A stretch of DNA of 64,000 bases. Source: Macrothele yani (Eukaryota; Arthropoda; Arachnida; Araneae; Macrothelidae). A program made the translations under genes and the position numbers. Location of the stretch: the NCBI GenBank assembly GCA_039090855.1, contig CM077011.1:17237001-17301000 (forward strand). Reading direction: 5' to 3'. This document shows positions 55,613 through 64,000 of this stretch, piece by piece. The notes beneath the pieces were generated by a model that did not search any database, had not been told where the DNA came from, and worked only from the letters and a program-made list of their open reading frames with translations. Position 1 is the first letter of the stretch; each line of letters opens with the position of its first letter.

Positions 55613-56530
55613 TCAATAGTTCGTGTGGCCTCCATGGCTGGTAATAACGGCCGCTACACGCCGTGGCATCGAACGAAAGAGGCTTTGGATGTGGGCTTGG
55701 GGTATGTCGGTCCAGGCTGCTTCCACACGTTGCCACAGTTCATCAGGCGTAGCAGCGGGTGGTGCTTGCCGGACCACTCGGTTGCCGATCAGCGACCAGA
55801 CGTGTTCGATGGGCGACATATCGGGAGAAGAGGCGGGCCACGGAAGCAGTGACACCTGATGGGCCGTGAAGAATTGTTGCACGATGCGTGCCACGTACGG
55901 GCGCGCATTGTCCTGTTGAAACGTGACCGCTGGCAGGTCCTGCAGATAAGGGAGGACTACAAGCTCCAAAATGTCGGAGATGTAGCGATGGTTGTTGAGT
56001 GTACCGGCGATGCATACCAGAGGGGTGCGGGTGTCATATCCAATTGCGCCCCAAACCATAGCGCCAGGCGACAGACCGGTATGGCGATACATAATGCAGG
56101 CGTCACACAGTCTCTCGCCGCGGTACCGCCACACGCGGATCAGACAATCATGGTGTTGCAGGCAGAAGCGTGATTCGTCGGAAAAGACAACTTCGTGCCG
56201 TTCTGTAGTTCAGGTGCGGTGTTCAACGGCCCACTGCTGCCGCACTCGCCGGTGGTGTAATGTCAATGGTAATCGGAGAAATGGGCGCCGTGCGACAAGT
56301 CCCCGCCCCTGCAGAAGACGTCGAACGGTACGTGCTGACACAGGTTGTTGCGCAACACACCCTTATTAATGCTCTAACGTTCGTGATGGGGCGGTGCGAG
56401 CCGTCAATGCCCGCCGCACAACATACCGTTCCTCTCGTTCGGTGGGGTGACGCGGTCGCGGCAATCATTCACGTCGGTCCGTCCGTTCCTCCTGCACCCA
56501 CCGAATCTCTACTCGCCTCACTGTGGTTGG
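55613..56530 (-). pseudogene. Tc1-like transposase, one frame with nonsense codons
   Basis: The frame includes RHPTEREERYVVRRALTART, RTVRRLLQGRGLVARRPFLR, LPLTLHHRRVRQQWAVEHRT, a stop at 56212-56210 where W is usual, then EVVFSDESRFCLQHHDCLIR (first D). It continues MVWGAIGYDTRTPLVCIAGT, FQQDNARPYVARIVQQFF (second D), SSPDMSPIEHVWSLIGNRVV (the E) and ends MPRRVAAVITSHGGHTNY at 55613. TAATAA at 56368-56363 adds two more stops. From about 56209 down to 55613 (~200 codons) the frame is open and the DD34E triad is complete. The extreme N-terminus is not clean. Confidence 0.9.
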
Positions 56531-56892
56531 ATGTCGTCCCTGTCACGGTCCGATAAACAGCTGTCGCGATAAGCCGCTATTCATCCTCTGTCGAACTACG
56601 AAACGCGCTGGAATGACTGCCGTATTCTGCGACGAGGCATCAGGAAGTTTCCCACGCACAGTTTCGGCAGCACTACACATTTCCACTACTTACACCCCGC
56701 CTTCTGTGCACCCTTCTTATAGTGCTTCTAGGTGGCGTGCCGGGCGCACATTATTTGCATATGCCCTGCAGTGCTAATCGTTTGCATGTCCTCTGGTGGG
56801 CGACGCATGCTGCGAATTTCAGGCCAATCGGATGCTTTCTTCTTGGTGTTGCATTTTGGGTGGCCAGCAGTGTATTTAAAAACATAAATAGG

Positions 56893-57008
56893 GACAAGGA
56901 ATCGAAGTTCACAAAACTGTTTTTGCACGACAAAAAAAAAAAAAATCGAAGTTCACAAAACTGTTTTATCGTGCAAAAACAGTTGTGTGAACTTCGATTC
57001 CTTGTCTT
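56893..57008. repeat. Inverted repeat with an internal partial tandem copy
   Basis: GGACAAGGAATCGAAGTTCA+CAAAACTGTTTTTGCACGA is complementary to TCGTGCAAAAACAGTTGTGT+GAACTTCGATTCCTTGTC further right. Between them lie an A14 run and a second copy of ATCGAAGTTCACAAAACTGT. It starts 20 bp outside the Tc1 end at 56872. Confidence 0.9.
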
Positions 57009-57177
57009 GCTCAGCAGGAATGTTTTCGATCTCTTATGTCATAAATATGGAACAAGATAAGAGAAATAATGAAGAGAGAACACGATCAGTACGTACTATA
57101 CTGTCTCATTTACAACAATAAAATAATATTTTCATATCAGTAAAGTAAAGTACAGTACGTATGTAGGTATGTATGTA

Positions 57178-58715
57178 CACTGCCGGACAATTGCTAAGGA
57201 CGGATGACAATAGCAACGATAGCAACCATAAAATGGAAGGCAGGAAAATGTGGAAATTAGCATAAGTGCGGGATACAGTAAGACGTGTTGTGCGTATGCA
57301 AATTTTGGATTGCTGAACTTGTTCGTGGCGTCATAGCGTTGATAAGAGATATAAAGGATTTGACGCGTATTGACCGTTCATGTTCAAACGCAAAGTTGAA
57401 AGGGAAAGAAGTAATTGACGAACTTGCAATTTTTAGTATGTCTTCCCGACATCCCCTAGATGATTTTACGCGTGGCCGTATTATTGGCAAGATTGAAGAA
57501 GGGCGAAAAATAACACATGTTGCCAGGGAGTTCGACGTCAGCCACAGTGTTGTTTCAAAGCTTTGGAAATCATTTCAAACAAATGGAGAGTGTAGCAAAC
57601 GTCACGGGGAGGTCGTGTTCGCAGTACGACACCTGCAGAAGATCGGTACATAGTGCTATCAACAAAAAGACACCGGCGCAGCACAGCTAGTGAGGTAGCA
57701 AATCAGTTTATGGCTACTACTGGCAAGCGGATCTCCCGAAAAACTGTCGCCAGACGTTTGCATGAAGGAGGACTATACGCCCGCCGTCCTGTTGTGTGCA
57801 TCCCATTGTCCAGACGTCACCGTACCGCCCGTTTGCAATGGTGCCATCAACATCGCAATTGGACTGATAACGACTGGTCTGCTGTCCTCTTCTCAGATGA
57901 GAGTAGATACAGTCTATCGTCTGATTGTCGACGACAACTGATCTGGCGTGATAGTGGTACTGCATATTGTCCAGCAAACATACAGGAAAGGGACCGATAT
58001 CCGACATGTAGTGTCGTGGTATGGGCTGGCATCATGATCAATGGCCGTACGTCCCTCTGTGCTTCCAACTGGGACTATGACTGGCCAACGATACATTAAT
58101 GATGTTCTGCTACCTCATGTCCGCATGTTCCGTGGTGCTGTCGGTGATAGATTCATTTTCATGGACGATAACGCAACATGTCATCGAACAGTCGATGTCC
58201 AAGAGTGTCTTGAGAGCGAGGATATTCAACCCCTCGTATGGCCAGCACGTTCTCCAGATCTGAATCCCATTGGAAATGTGTGGGATGCTTTGGGGAGGAG
58301 TCTGGCTGGTCGCCAGTGCCCTCCAATAAACAAGGACACCCTCATCCGTGCACTGACAGAGGAATGGGATAAATTACCCCAACAGCTGCTTGATAATGTT
58401 GTGCAAAGCATGACACGACGTGTGGAATCTTGCATCGCCCTCCATGGTGGCCATATCCCGTATTGACATCTTACGCCGGAACGCCTGCGGACGGTAATTG
58501 CATTTTTTTCACGTTTACGTATTCTGCACAAAATGGTTTGTTTGTCCCTTGAACACGTTCCAAAGCCTTCTGGATTTCAGAGCACAATAAATTGTCTTTC
58601 TTGTAATGTCCTGGCATTCTGACATTAATTTATTTCACTTGGCATCCAACCACACTTACTTTTTTATGCGCTACATAGCCGTTTATGATCCGTCCTTAGC
58701 AGTTGTCCAGCAGTG
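57178..58715 (+). mobile_element. Tc1-like transposon, full length (family T2)
   Basis: TA at 57176-57177 and 58716-58717 flank CACTGCCGGACAATTGCTAA (ending GGACGGA) and the complement of CACTGCTGGACAACTGCTAA. The ~27-bp terminal repeats have a few mismatches. Length 1538 bp. Confidence 0.95.
57438..58466 (+). pseudogene. Tc1-like transposase (family T2), two frameshifts, mutated triad
   Basis: It starts MSSRHPLDDFTRGRIIGKIE at 57438, then THVAREFDVSHSVVSKLWKS (HTH). A frameshift near 57610 leads to STKRHRRSTASEVANQFMAT, KTVARRLHEGGLYARRPVVC, and SAVLFSDESRYSLSSDCRRQ (first D), then SVVVWAGIMINGRT. A second frameshift near 58060 leads to TGQRYINDVLLPHVRMFRGA, FIFMDDNATCHRTVDVQECL (second D) and PARSPDLNPIGNVWDALGRS, ending ALHGGHIPY. 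Tc1 enzymes have SPDLNPIE; here the catalytic glutamate is glycine (GGA for GAA at about 58271). About 340 residues in total. Confidence 0.95.
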
Positions 58716-59754
58716 TACTATGCACAGTAAGATAAAATCATACATCTTTAATACAGCACAGATGAAATGCTACACGGGTAGCAACAGATGGTCTAAAAAT
58801 AACCCAGGCTCGTGACTTAACAAGGACGAGCAGCCCTTTTCACTTTTACATCACGGACGGAGCCGGATGCCGGATTAGCAAGTAAGTGTCTACTGTATAT
58901 GAGCAACAATAATGTTTGGATAATTATCAGAGAATAGATTTCTTTAAGGTCGGAGTGAATGTTATAAAAACAAAAATCTTTTTATTCTTATTCAGAAATT
59001 CGCGATGTTTACATGGATTTGGACCTTTTAAATGTTATTTCGAAGTAACCACCAACAAATGTTAGGAAATTATCGGAGACTAGGGAGATTAAATCATTTG
59101 TGGAATCTTTAAGGTTCCATCCGGAAATTCGACTATTCTTGCGTGGGCTTAGAGGAGTGAAAAATTGTTTAGAAGAACAGTTCATATTTTTTCACACTAT
59201 CGCCGATCAAACTTTAAACATAACTTTCTTGTATATTCGCTCTGTTATATGTATACGTGGCGATTCGGAATTTTAAATTTCGTCTTTGGTTTCAGGAAAT
59301 GTTTAACAATTTAAGCAATAGGATTTTTTTGTGTAAGTTATTTAGGAAATTTGATCAATCTATTTGCGTTTCTAATAATTCTCTTCGAAAAGCTGCTTTT
59401 ATAACACCCGAGACAGGCAACGTTACGTTTCAGGTCTTTCAGCTAGAGCGTTGTAAGAATCGGAATTCTTCCCTCTGGGTCGCCTTCTCTGTACTCTAAA
59501 AGTTTGTGTAGTTTGCGTGATGACTAATCTCAAAAGTAACAGATAAGTAAAGAAACTATTTAACTAAGAAAATAGTGTAATTGCTTAACACATGCTTAAA
59601 TATAAGTCACTAAAAAATTCAAAACATTCGTCATTAAAAGGTGGAAAGTGAAAGGAGCCTACAAATGCTAAAACAAAAGCTGTGAAAAAAAGGAAAATTT
59701 GGTAACATCGAAAATATTTACTACACCGGCAGTAGTATATGCATTGCAAAAATA
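58716..59754. other. Unassigned DNA
   Basis: No recognised element. An 80-codon plus frame (59257-59499) has no domain I can name. Confidence 0.4.
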
Positions 59755-59957
59755 CACTGAGTGATCACTGAAGTATGACCACCTACCTAATACTTCGTAG
59801 GTCCTCCTTTTGCCCTCAGTACAGCAGCTACCCTACTTGGCATCGATTCAACATGCACTGACTGATCACTGAAGTATGACCACCTACCTAATACTCCGTA
59901 GGTCGGTTTTTTGCACACAGTACACTATCTAATCGACGTGTCATCGATTAAAAAAGA
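59755..59957. repeat. Tandem duplication of the Tc1 left end, 2 x ~101 bp
   Basis: GATCACTGAAGTATGACCAC and CTACCTAATACT(T/C)CGTAGGT occur at 59762 and 59863. The second copy has drifted in its latter half. Confidence 0.85.
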
Positions 59958-60099
59958 TACCGGAAGCAGTTGGGAGGTACGGCCAACCCAGTTGTGTGTA
60001 ATGCGGCTTTTAATACAGGTATGTATGTGATAGGTGTATCCATACGCCTGATATGCCGTTCGATAGTGTCCACAAAGGGCTCTACGAGATGGATATTAG

Positions 60100-60950
60100 A
60101 GAAGTTCCGAGGCCAATCGTTATGCTGGAAATCTAAACTCTTTTACTCAAACCATTCCTGCACAACATCGAACATGAGGCTGGCCGTATTGGTATCTTGG
60201 AAAACACATTCGCCATTCGGGAAAAAGTGGAACACTGCTGGGTGTACAGATTCAGCAAGCAAATCATGATAGTGGGCACATACTTTACGTTGTTTCGCAT
60301 GCAGCAGGGGTTCAAGTTCCTGCCAGGTAAACATACCGAACTGCATCTACCGGCTTACACTATGGATACCTTGCAGGATGGATCGAGTTTGCATGCGCCA
60401 AATACGCATACGATCATCCACGGTGTAGAGTAAAAAACACGACTCCTCAGACCAGTACTCTTTTTTCCAGTCTTATGGTTCCAGATGGTCCTGATACACG
60501 GGCTCCCACGGGTTTCCTGACTTTCGGAATCTGACATGTCACCCATTTCACCGACTGCCAAGATCTTGCATGATCTTTGCGCCAGGCAAGTCTTTTGTGC
60601 CGATAAAGCAAGGTTACGAGAAGATGTCGTCGGGGTCGTCTACTGTTGTAGACCTTAGGTATGAGCGTGGGATTCATGGTCATGGCAGATCCTGTCCTGT
60701 GTTGACCTCTGATGTACGGCGTTCAACTGTTGAACAGTACTGCGTCTGTTAGTCTGGACAATTCGTCAGACCCGGCGCTCACCTCTCGCGTCAAAATTTC
60801 GCTGCCCTGTGCAGTTTTGCCTCCAGGTCATTCTTTGACCATTTTCGGGCACGTTCTGATACACTAATTTCACTACGGCAGGTGGTGAACTATCCATCAG
60901 TTCAGCCGTTTGGGAGATCTCTGCACCGGCTGTCCGATGTCCCACAATCT
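60100..60950 (-). pseudogene. Tc1-like transposase relic
   Basis: The minus strand reads RRPRRHLLVTLLYRHKRLAW then RKDHARSWQSV (linker before the catalytic core). Later, LLAESVHPAVFHFFPNGECV, FQDTNTASLMFDVVQEWFE. Active relatives have FQDDNT or FQQDNA at the second catalytic block, so the D is changed to T. The first catalytic block is not recognisable. The region up to the right terminus is heavily frameshifted and split by a SINE1. Confidence 0.6.
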
Positions 60951-61023
60951 GTCCTTTCTTAGAGTCCGATAAATCCTTCTATTTACCAATCACGCTCAGA
61001 ATTTTACTACTAACTGCTCCATT

Positions 61024-61237
61024 TTTTTTATTGGAGGTTTAACGACCACCGTGAGCAACTCAATGAGCTATAAGCAGTCGCCAGTCCCTAATTTAGGGTC
61101 ATTGGTTCCACGGAAGGGAGAGAGCCAGTGCCCTAAGACAAACACAACATCCAAGGCTCACCGGGATTCGTATTCGGACCCCTTCTGGACGAATGATCAG
61201 AAGCCATCGCTTTGACCACTGTGTCACCGGGGCGGAA
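61024..61237 (-). mobile_element. SINE1 (tRNA-derived), diverged
   Basis: On the minus strand: CCGCCCCGGTGACACAGTGG, with a mutated B box (ATACGAATCCC), the body and a short tail. AACTGCTCCATT at 61012-61023 and 61238-61249 is a 12-bp duplication. Confidence 0.9.
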
Positions 61238-61363
61238 AACTGCTCCATTCACACCTTATATATGCTACGTGGTTTGATTAATCGCGCCCTTTCGGAAATC
61301 ACGTGGTCATCGGGTTGCATCCACTTTTGATAGGGGCGGTCATAGTTCAATGATCAATCGGTG

Positions 61364-62484
61364 CACATCACATATTAGGGATTTGAATGCTTATCTTTTG
61401 AGCACACAGTAAGAGCTCATTTTACGACGAAGATATCTGGATTCCTATAATTTTACACCAGAAATTTTGCTTTAGCTAAAAGAATTCCATCTTATGTAAA
61501 ACGCCAGACATACAGTGAATGAAAGGAAATTTATTCTTAACAACTCCCTCTGGACAGAGAGTGGAAAGTGATAGTTTCTAAGACTGAAGAAAGGAATAAT
61601 GAGCAACCTACTAAAAAGCGAGAATGTGAGCTCACTCTAATTGGGAAAGCTCATTTTTCTAATTAACCTGTTTTGAGCCCCAATTAGAGTAAAAAGAGTA
61701 GCATTAAGTGAATTCCAGATTTCTATAATAATAGAATGTAGGTATGAAAATTAGTCATAGAACATACAGAGGAACCAAACATAAGATCAAATATTGTGAA
61801 AACAAGTTACGAAACATTTCCTTTAAGATACTTAAACTGCATGAGGTAGGAACGGTTTTCTTAAACAAAAAATATGAAATACTTACGAATATAAAATAAT
61901 AAGGGAATCAGATGTATATGAAGAAATAATAAAGAACACATAAAATGCAAAGATTAATGAGCAAGAGACATTTTGAAAACATATATCTAAAGTTAATACA
62001 GAAAATATTATAGATACGATTTTCAAGATAACATGAAAATGGTTTTGATTAAGTTAAAACGAGAGAAAATTTGAAGAATTTTAATGCTTGGTCATCAAAA
62101 ATCATGATTGTTAAATATTTTATTCAAGATGAGTTTTTTAACCTACAGGGAAATAATTAATGGTGCTTATTAACTCTGACTAACACAGGTAGTTCTCCAA
62201 CCCCCGAAAAATAGTCGTATCATTTGGGAAACTACATTGGTCAAAATATGTAATTAAGAAAGCATGCAATTTTGGCGACATTATGCAAGCCAATGGCGTG
62301 ACGACTTACCGAAAAGAGGAAGTCGAGTGTGACCTAGACAACTGGATCATGTATATCTTGGTCCAAATTAGCATCTGTGACGTCAGAATGCATAAATCAC
62401 AGATTGGGATAAAAACGAACGTTTTCAGGGAGGTCCCTTATTCTTCCGCGTTTATCGTGACATTTTTTAAGGCTTCGATATATA
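61364..62484. other. Unassigned AT-rich DNA
   Basis: No motif recognised in 1.1 kb. Short frames only. Confidence 0.45.
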
Positions 62485-63693
62485 CACTATCTACCAATAA
62501 GTAATTGGACACCTGTGACAGCAAAGGAAAACGAAGTTTATTCACCTTCAGTAGTTGGTGGAGCCTCCACGAGCAGCGATTACAGCTGCAACCGTCCGGG
62601 TCATACTCTCAACCAGGCGTTGTACGACGGCTAGCGGTATTTTCTTCCACTCGGCTTGGAGAAGGCAGGTCAGTTCCTTCACCGATTCGGACAGTGGGGG
62701 CACCCCTTAAGTCGACGCTCCAACTTGTCCCAGAGGTGCTCGATTGGGTTAAGGTCCGGGCTCTGCGCAGGCCAGTCCATTCGATTAACCTCATTGTCAC
62801 CATACCAAGCCATGGTGGACCTAGCAACGTGACAGGTGGCATTGTCATCCTGAAAGTAACATGGGTCCGTCCCGTAAAACTGCCACAACGTAGGAAGCGC
62901 ATGGTCATCCAAAGCGGTGCAGTAGATCTCGGCGTTGAGTCTACCAGGAATAGCGACCAGGGTCCCGTGCCATGCCAGGGGAAACACCCCCATAGCATAA
63001 TTCCACCGCCGCCGAACTTCACAGTTATTACAATACATTCCGGCAGGAGGCGTTCTCCAGGCAGACGCCAAACCCAGACCCGGCCATCCGAACGGTAGAG
63101 GGTGAACCTTGATTCGTCGCTCCAGAGAACCTGTTTCCACTGTTCAACAGTCCACTGTTGACGTTCTTTGCACCACGTTAGCCGAGCAGCGCTATTGGAC
63201 TTGGTGATCAAAGGCTTGTGGGCGGCAGCACGCCCATGATAAACGAGCAAATGGGCTTCTTTACGGATGGTATTCATTGAAAGAACACTCCCGAATGCCT
63301 GTTTAAACTCTTCGCGGATGTGGCCCATCGATTTGGTGCGGTTCTTCCGAATTTCTCTGGCCAGCACCCGTCGGTCTCTAACTCCCAGTTTTGTGGGTCT
63401 GCCGGGTCGGGACACATTCCGACATTCACCTCTCATCTTCCACTTGCCAATCACGTAGGCCACTGTCGATTTTGGGTACTTCAACTCGCTGGATATGTCA
63501 TCGGCCATTTCTGTGATACCCGACGATTACACCTTTCTCGAAATCAGAGAGCTCCGAACTGCGTGGCATCTTGCATGCGACTGGTTGCGTTGTTGTTTCC
63601 CACACGATATTTAACGGAGGCGGCCGTGACGTGTATCAGGACGGCAGATATCGTCGATTGCAGGGGTGTCCACATACTTGTTGTTCGTTAGTG
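62485..63693 (-). mobile_element. Tc1-like transposon, full length, second copy of family T1
   Basis: TA at 62483-62484 and 63694-63695 flank CACTATCTACCAATAAGTAA and the diverged complement CACTAACGAACAACAAGTAT. Length 1209 bp, in the opposite orientation to the copy at 45986-47200. Confidence 0.95.
62560..63571 (-). pseudogene. Tc1-like transposase (family T1), frameshifted but with complete triad
   Basis: A start MPRSSELSDFEKGVIVGYHR near 63571 is broken by a small deletion at GR(SIR)DI. It continues ISSELKYPKSTVAYVIGKWK, RRVLAREIRKNRTKSMGHIR (HTH), and [20 protein letters not shown] (first D), then [18 protein letters not shown] frameshift near 62975 leads to [40 protein letters not shown] (second D) and [20 protein letters not shown] (the E). 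Another frameshift near 62700 precedes TCLLQAEWKKIPLAVVQRLV and AAVIAARGGSTNY. It is the less decayed T1 copy: the triad is intact with about three frameshifts. Confidence 0.95.
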
Positions 63694-63729
63694 TATATCT
63701 CGACAGCATGATCTCGCTGAATCAACGGC

Positions 63730-64000
63730 GTGGAGAGCTATTAGCTAGCTGGAAGCAGGTCAGACATAATGGTGTTAGCAAAAACCATTGGAGTGTCACG
63801 AACTGTCATTTCCCGACTGTGGACACGATTGCACGATGCAGGAAGTGTTCGAAAGAAACAAGGTCGTCCACGGGCAATTAAAAGAAGGGACAACCGTTAC
63901 CTACTGTTAACAGCTGGTCTCACCAGGCGACAAAATGATTCTCAGCATCAACGAGAGCTTCTCGTAACAACAGGATCCAGGTTGTGAACTCAAATTATGA
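63730..64000 (+). pseudogene. Tc1-like transposase N-terminal part, cut by window end
   Basis: MISLNQRRGELLASWKQ, then after a frameshift LAKTIGVSRTVISRLWTRLH (HTH), AGSVRKKQGRPRAIKRRDNR and YLLLTAGLTRRQNDSQHQRE. This is the paired-like DNA-binding half of a Tc1 enzyme. The window ends before any catalytic residue. Its start lies about 40 bp from the end of the T1 element, so a terminal repeat may be within 63696-63740, but I could not define it. Confidence 0.65.

Larger units (their letters stand above)
55242..56872 (-). mobile_element. Tc1-like transposon carrying a SINE1
   Basis: TA at 55240-55241 and 56873-56874 flank CACTGCTGGCCACCCAAAAT and the complement of the same sequence. The terminal repeats are ~32 bp with one mismatch. 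Without the SINE and its duplication the element is about 1.4 kb. Confidence 0.95.
59755..61363 (-). mobile_element. Tc1-like transposon relic with SINE1 and duplicated terminus
   Basis: The left end CACTGAGTGATCACTGAAGT+ATGACCACCTACC resembles the complement of the right end (CACCGATTGATCATTGAACT+ATGACCGCCCC) at 61363. TA precedes the left end; the right flank is CA. The first ~101 bp are tandemly duplicated (second copy from 59856). Confidence 0.8.

Noticed and set aside
62505..63098. 197-codon plus frame across the T1 transposon
   Set aside because: Antisense shadow of the transposase; the minus strand carries the catalytic motifs.

Overview
The window looks like nuclear DNA from an arthropod, but I cannot name the species. 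It has no bacterial-style operons, no rRNA and no functional tRNA genes. Coding density is very low and almost every recognisable reading frame is a decayed transposase or reverse transcriptase. The mix is Tc1-like, mariner-like, IS630-type and piggyBac DNA transposons, one nearly complete RTE-type LINE plus fragments, two Penelope-like elements (PLEs) and several tRNA-derived SINE families. This fits an intergenic or intronic region of a large arthropod genome. Element families are assigned by reading conserved motifs, not by database search.

Layout. 0-7 kb: repeat A joined to an RTE fragment, a mariner relic, repeat B, a PLE relic flanked by inverted arms, and a Tc1 relic split by a SINE2 and by a further ~1 kb. 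7-23 kb: AT-rich DNA with a LINE tail, an IS630-type relic, a Tc1/mariner/mariner run on the minus strand, a degraded RTE interrupted by repeat A, and two ~430-bp direct repeats. 24-28.6 kb: an RTE element with a 13-bp target duplication inserted in a Tc1 relic that also holds a young SINE1. 30-36 kb: a diverged tandem array (~150-bp monomers) interrupted by two IS630-type transposons, a PLE end with a hammerhead-ribozyme-like motif, and a SINE1. 36-44 kb: a possible dihydroxyacetone-kinase exon relic, SINE1, SINE2 and SINE3 copies, repeats A and B. 44-52 kb: a 102-bp tandem repeat, a long-TIR non-autonomous element, a complete-length Tc1, a 22-bp minisatellite, one clean candidate host exon (minus strand, 48288-48546) and long perfect palindromes. 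53-55 kb: a piggyBac element with two nested inverted-repeat elements. 55-64 kb: five Tc1 elements, several with TA-flanked terminal inverted repeats, two carrying SINE1 insertions.

I see no multi-gene pathway. The biology is the layering of mobile elements, with at most two host exons, both on the minus strand. All eight SINE1 copies also point to the minus strand. The strongest unusual signal is the PLE-linked hammerhead motif at 33670-33712; the nested piggyBac locus and the near-perfect palindrome at 51898-51966 are next. I did not find a convincing new biological system.
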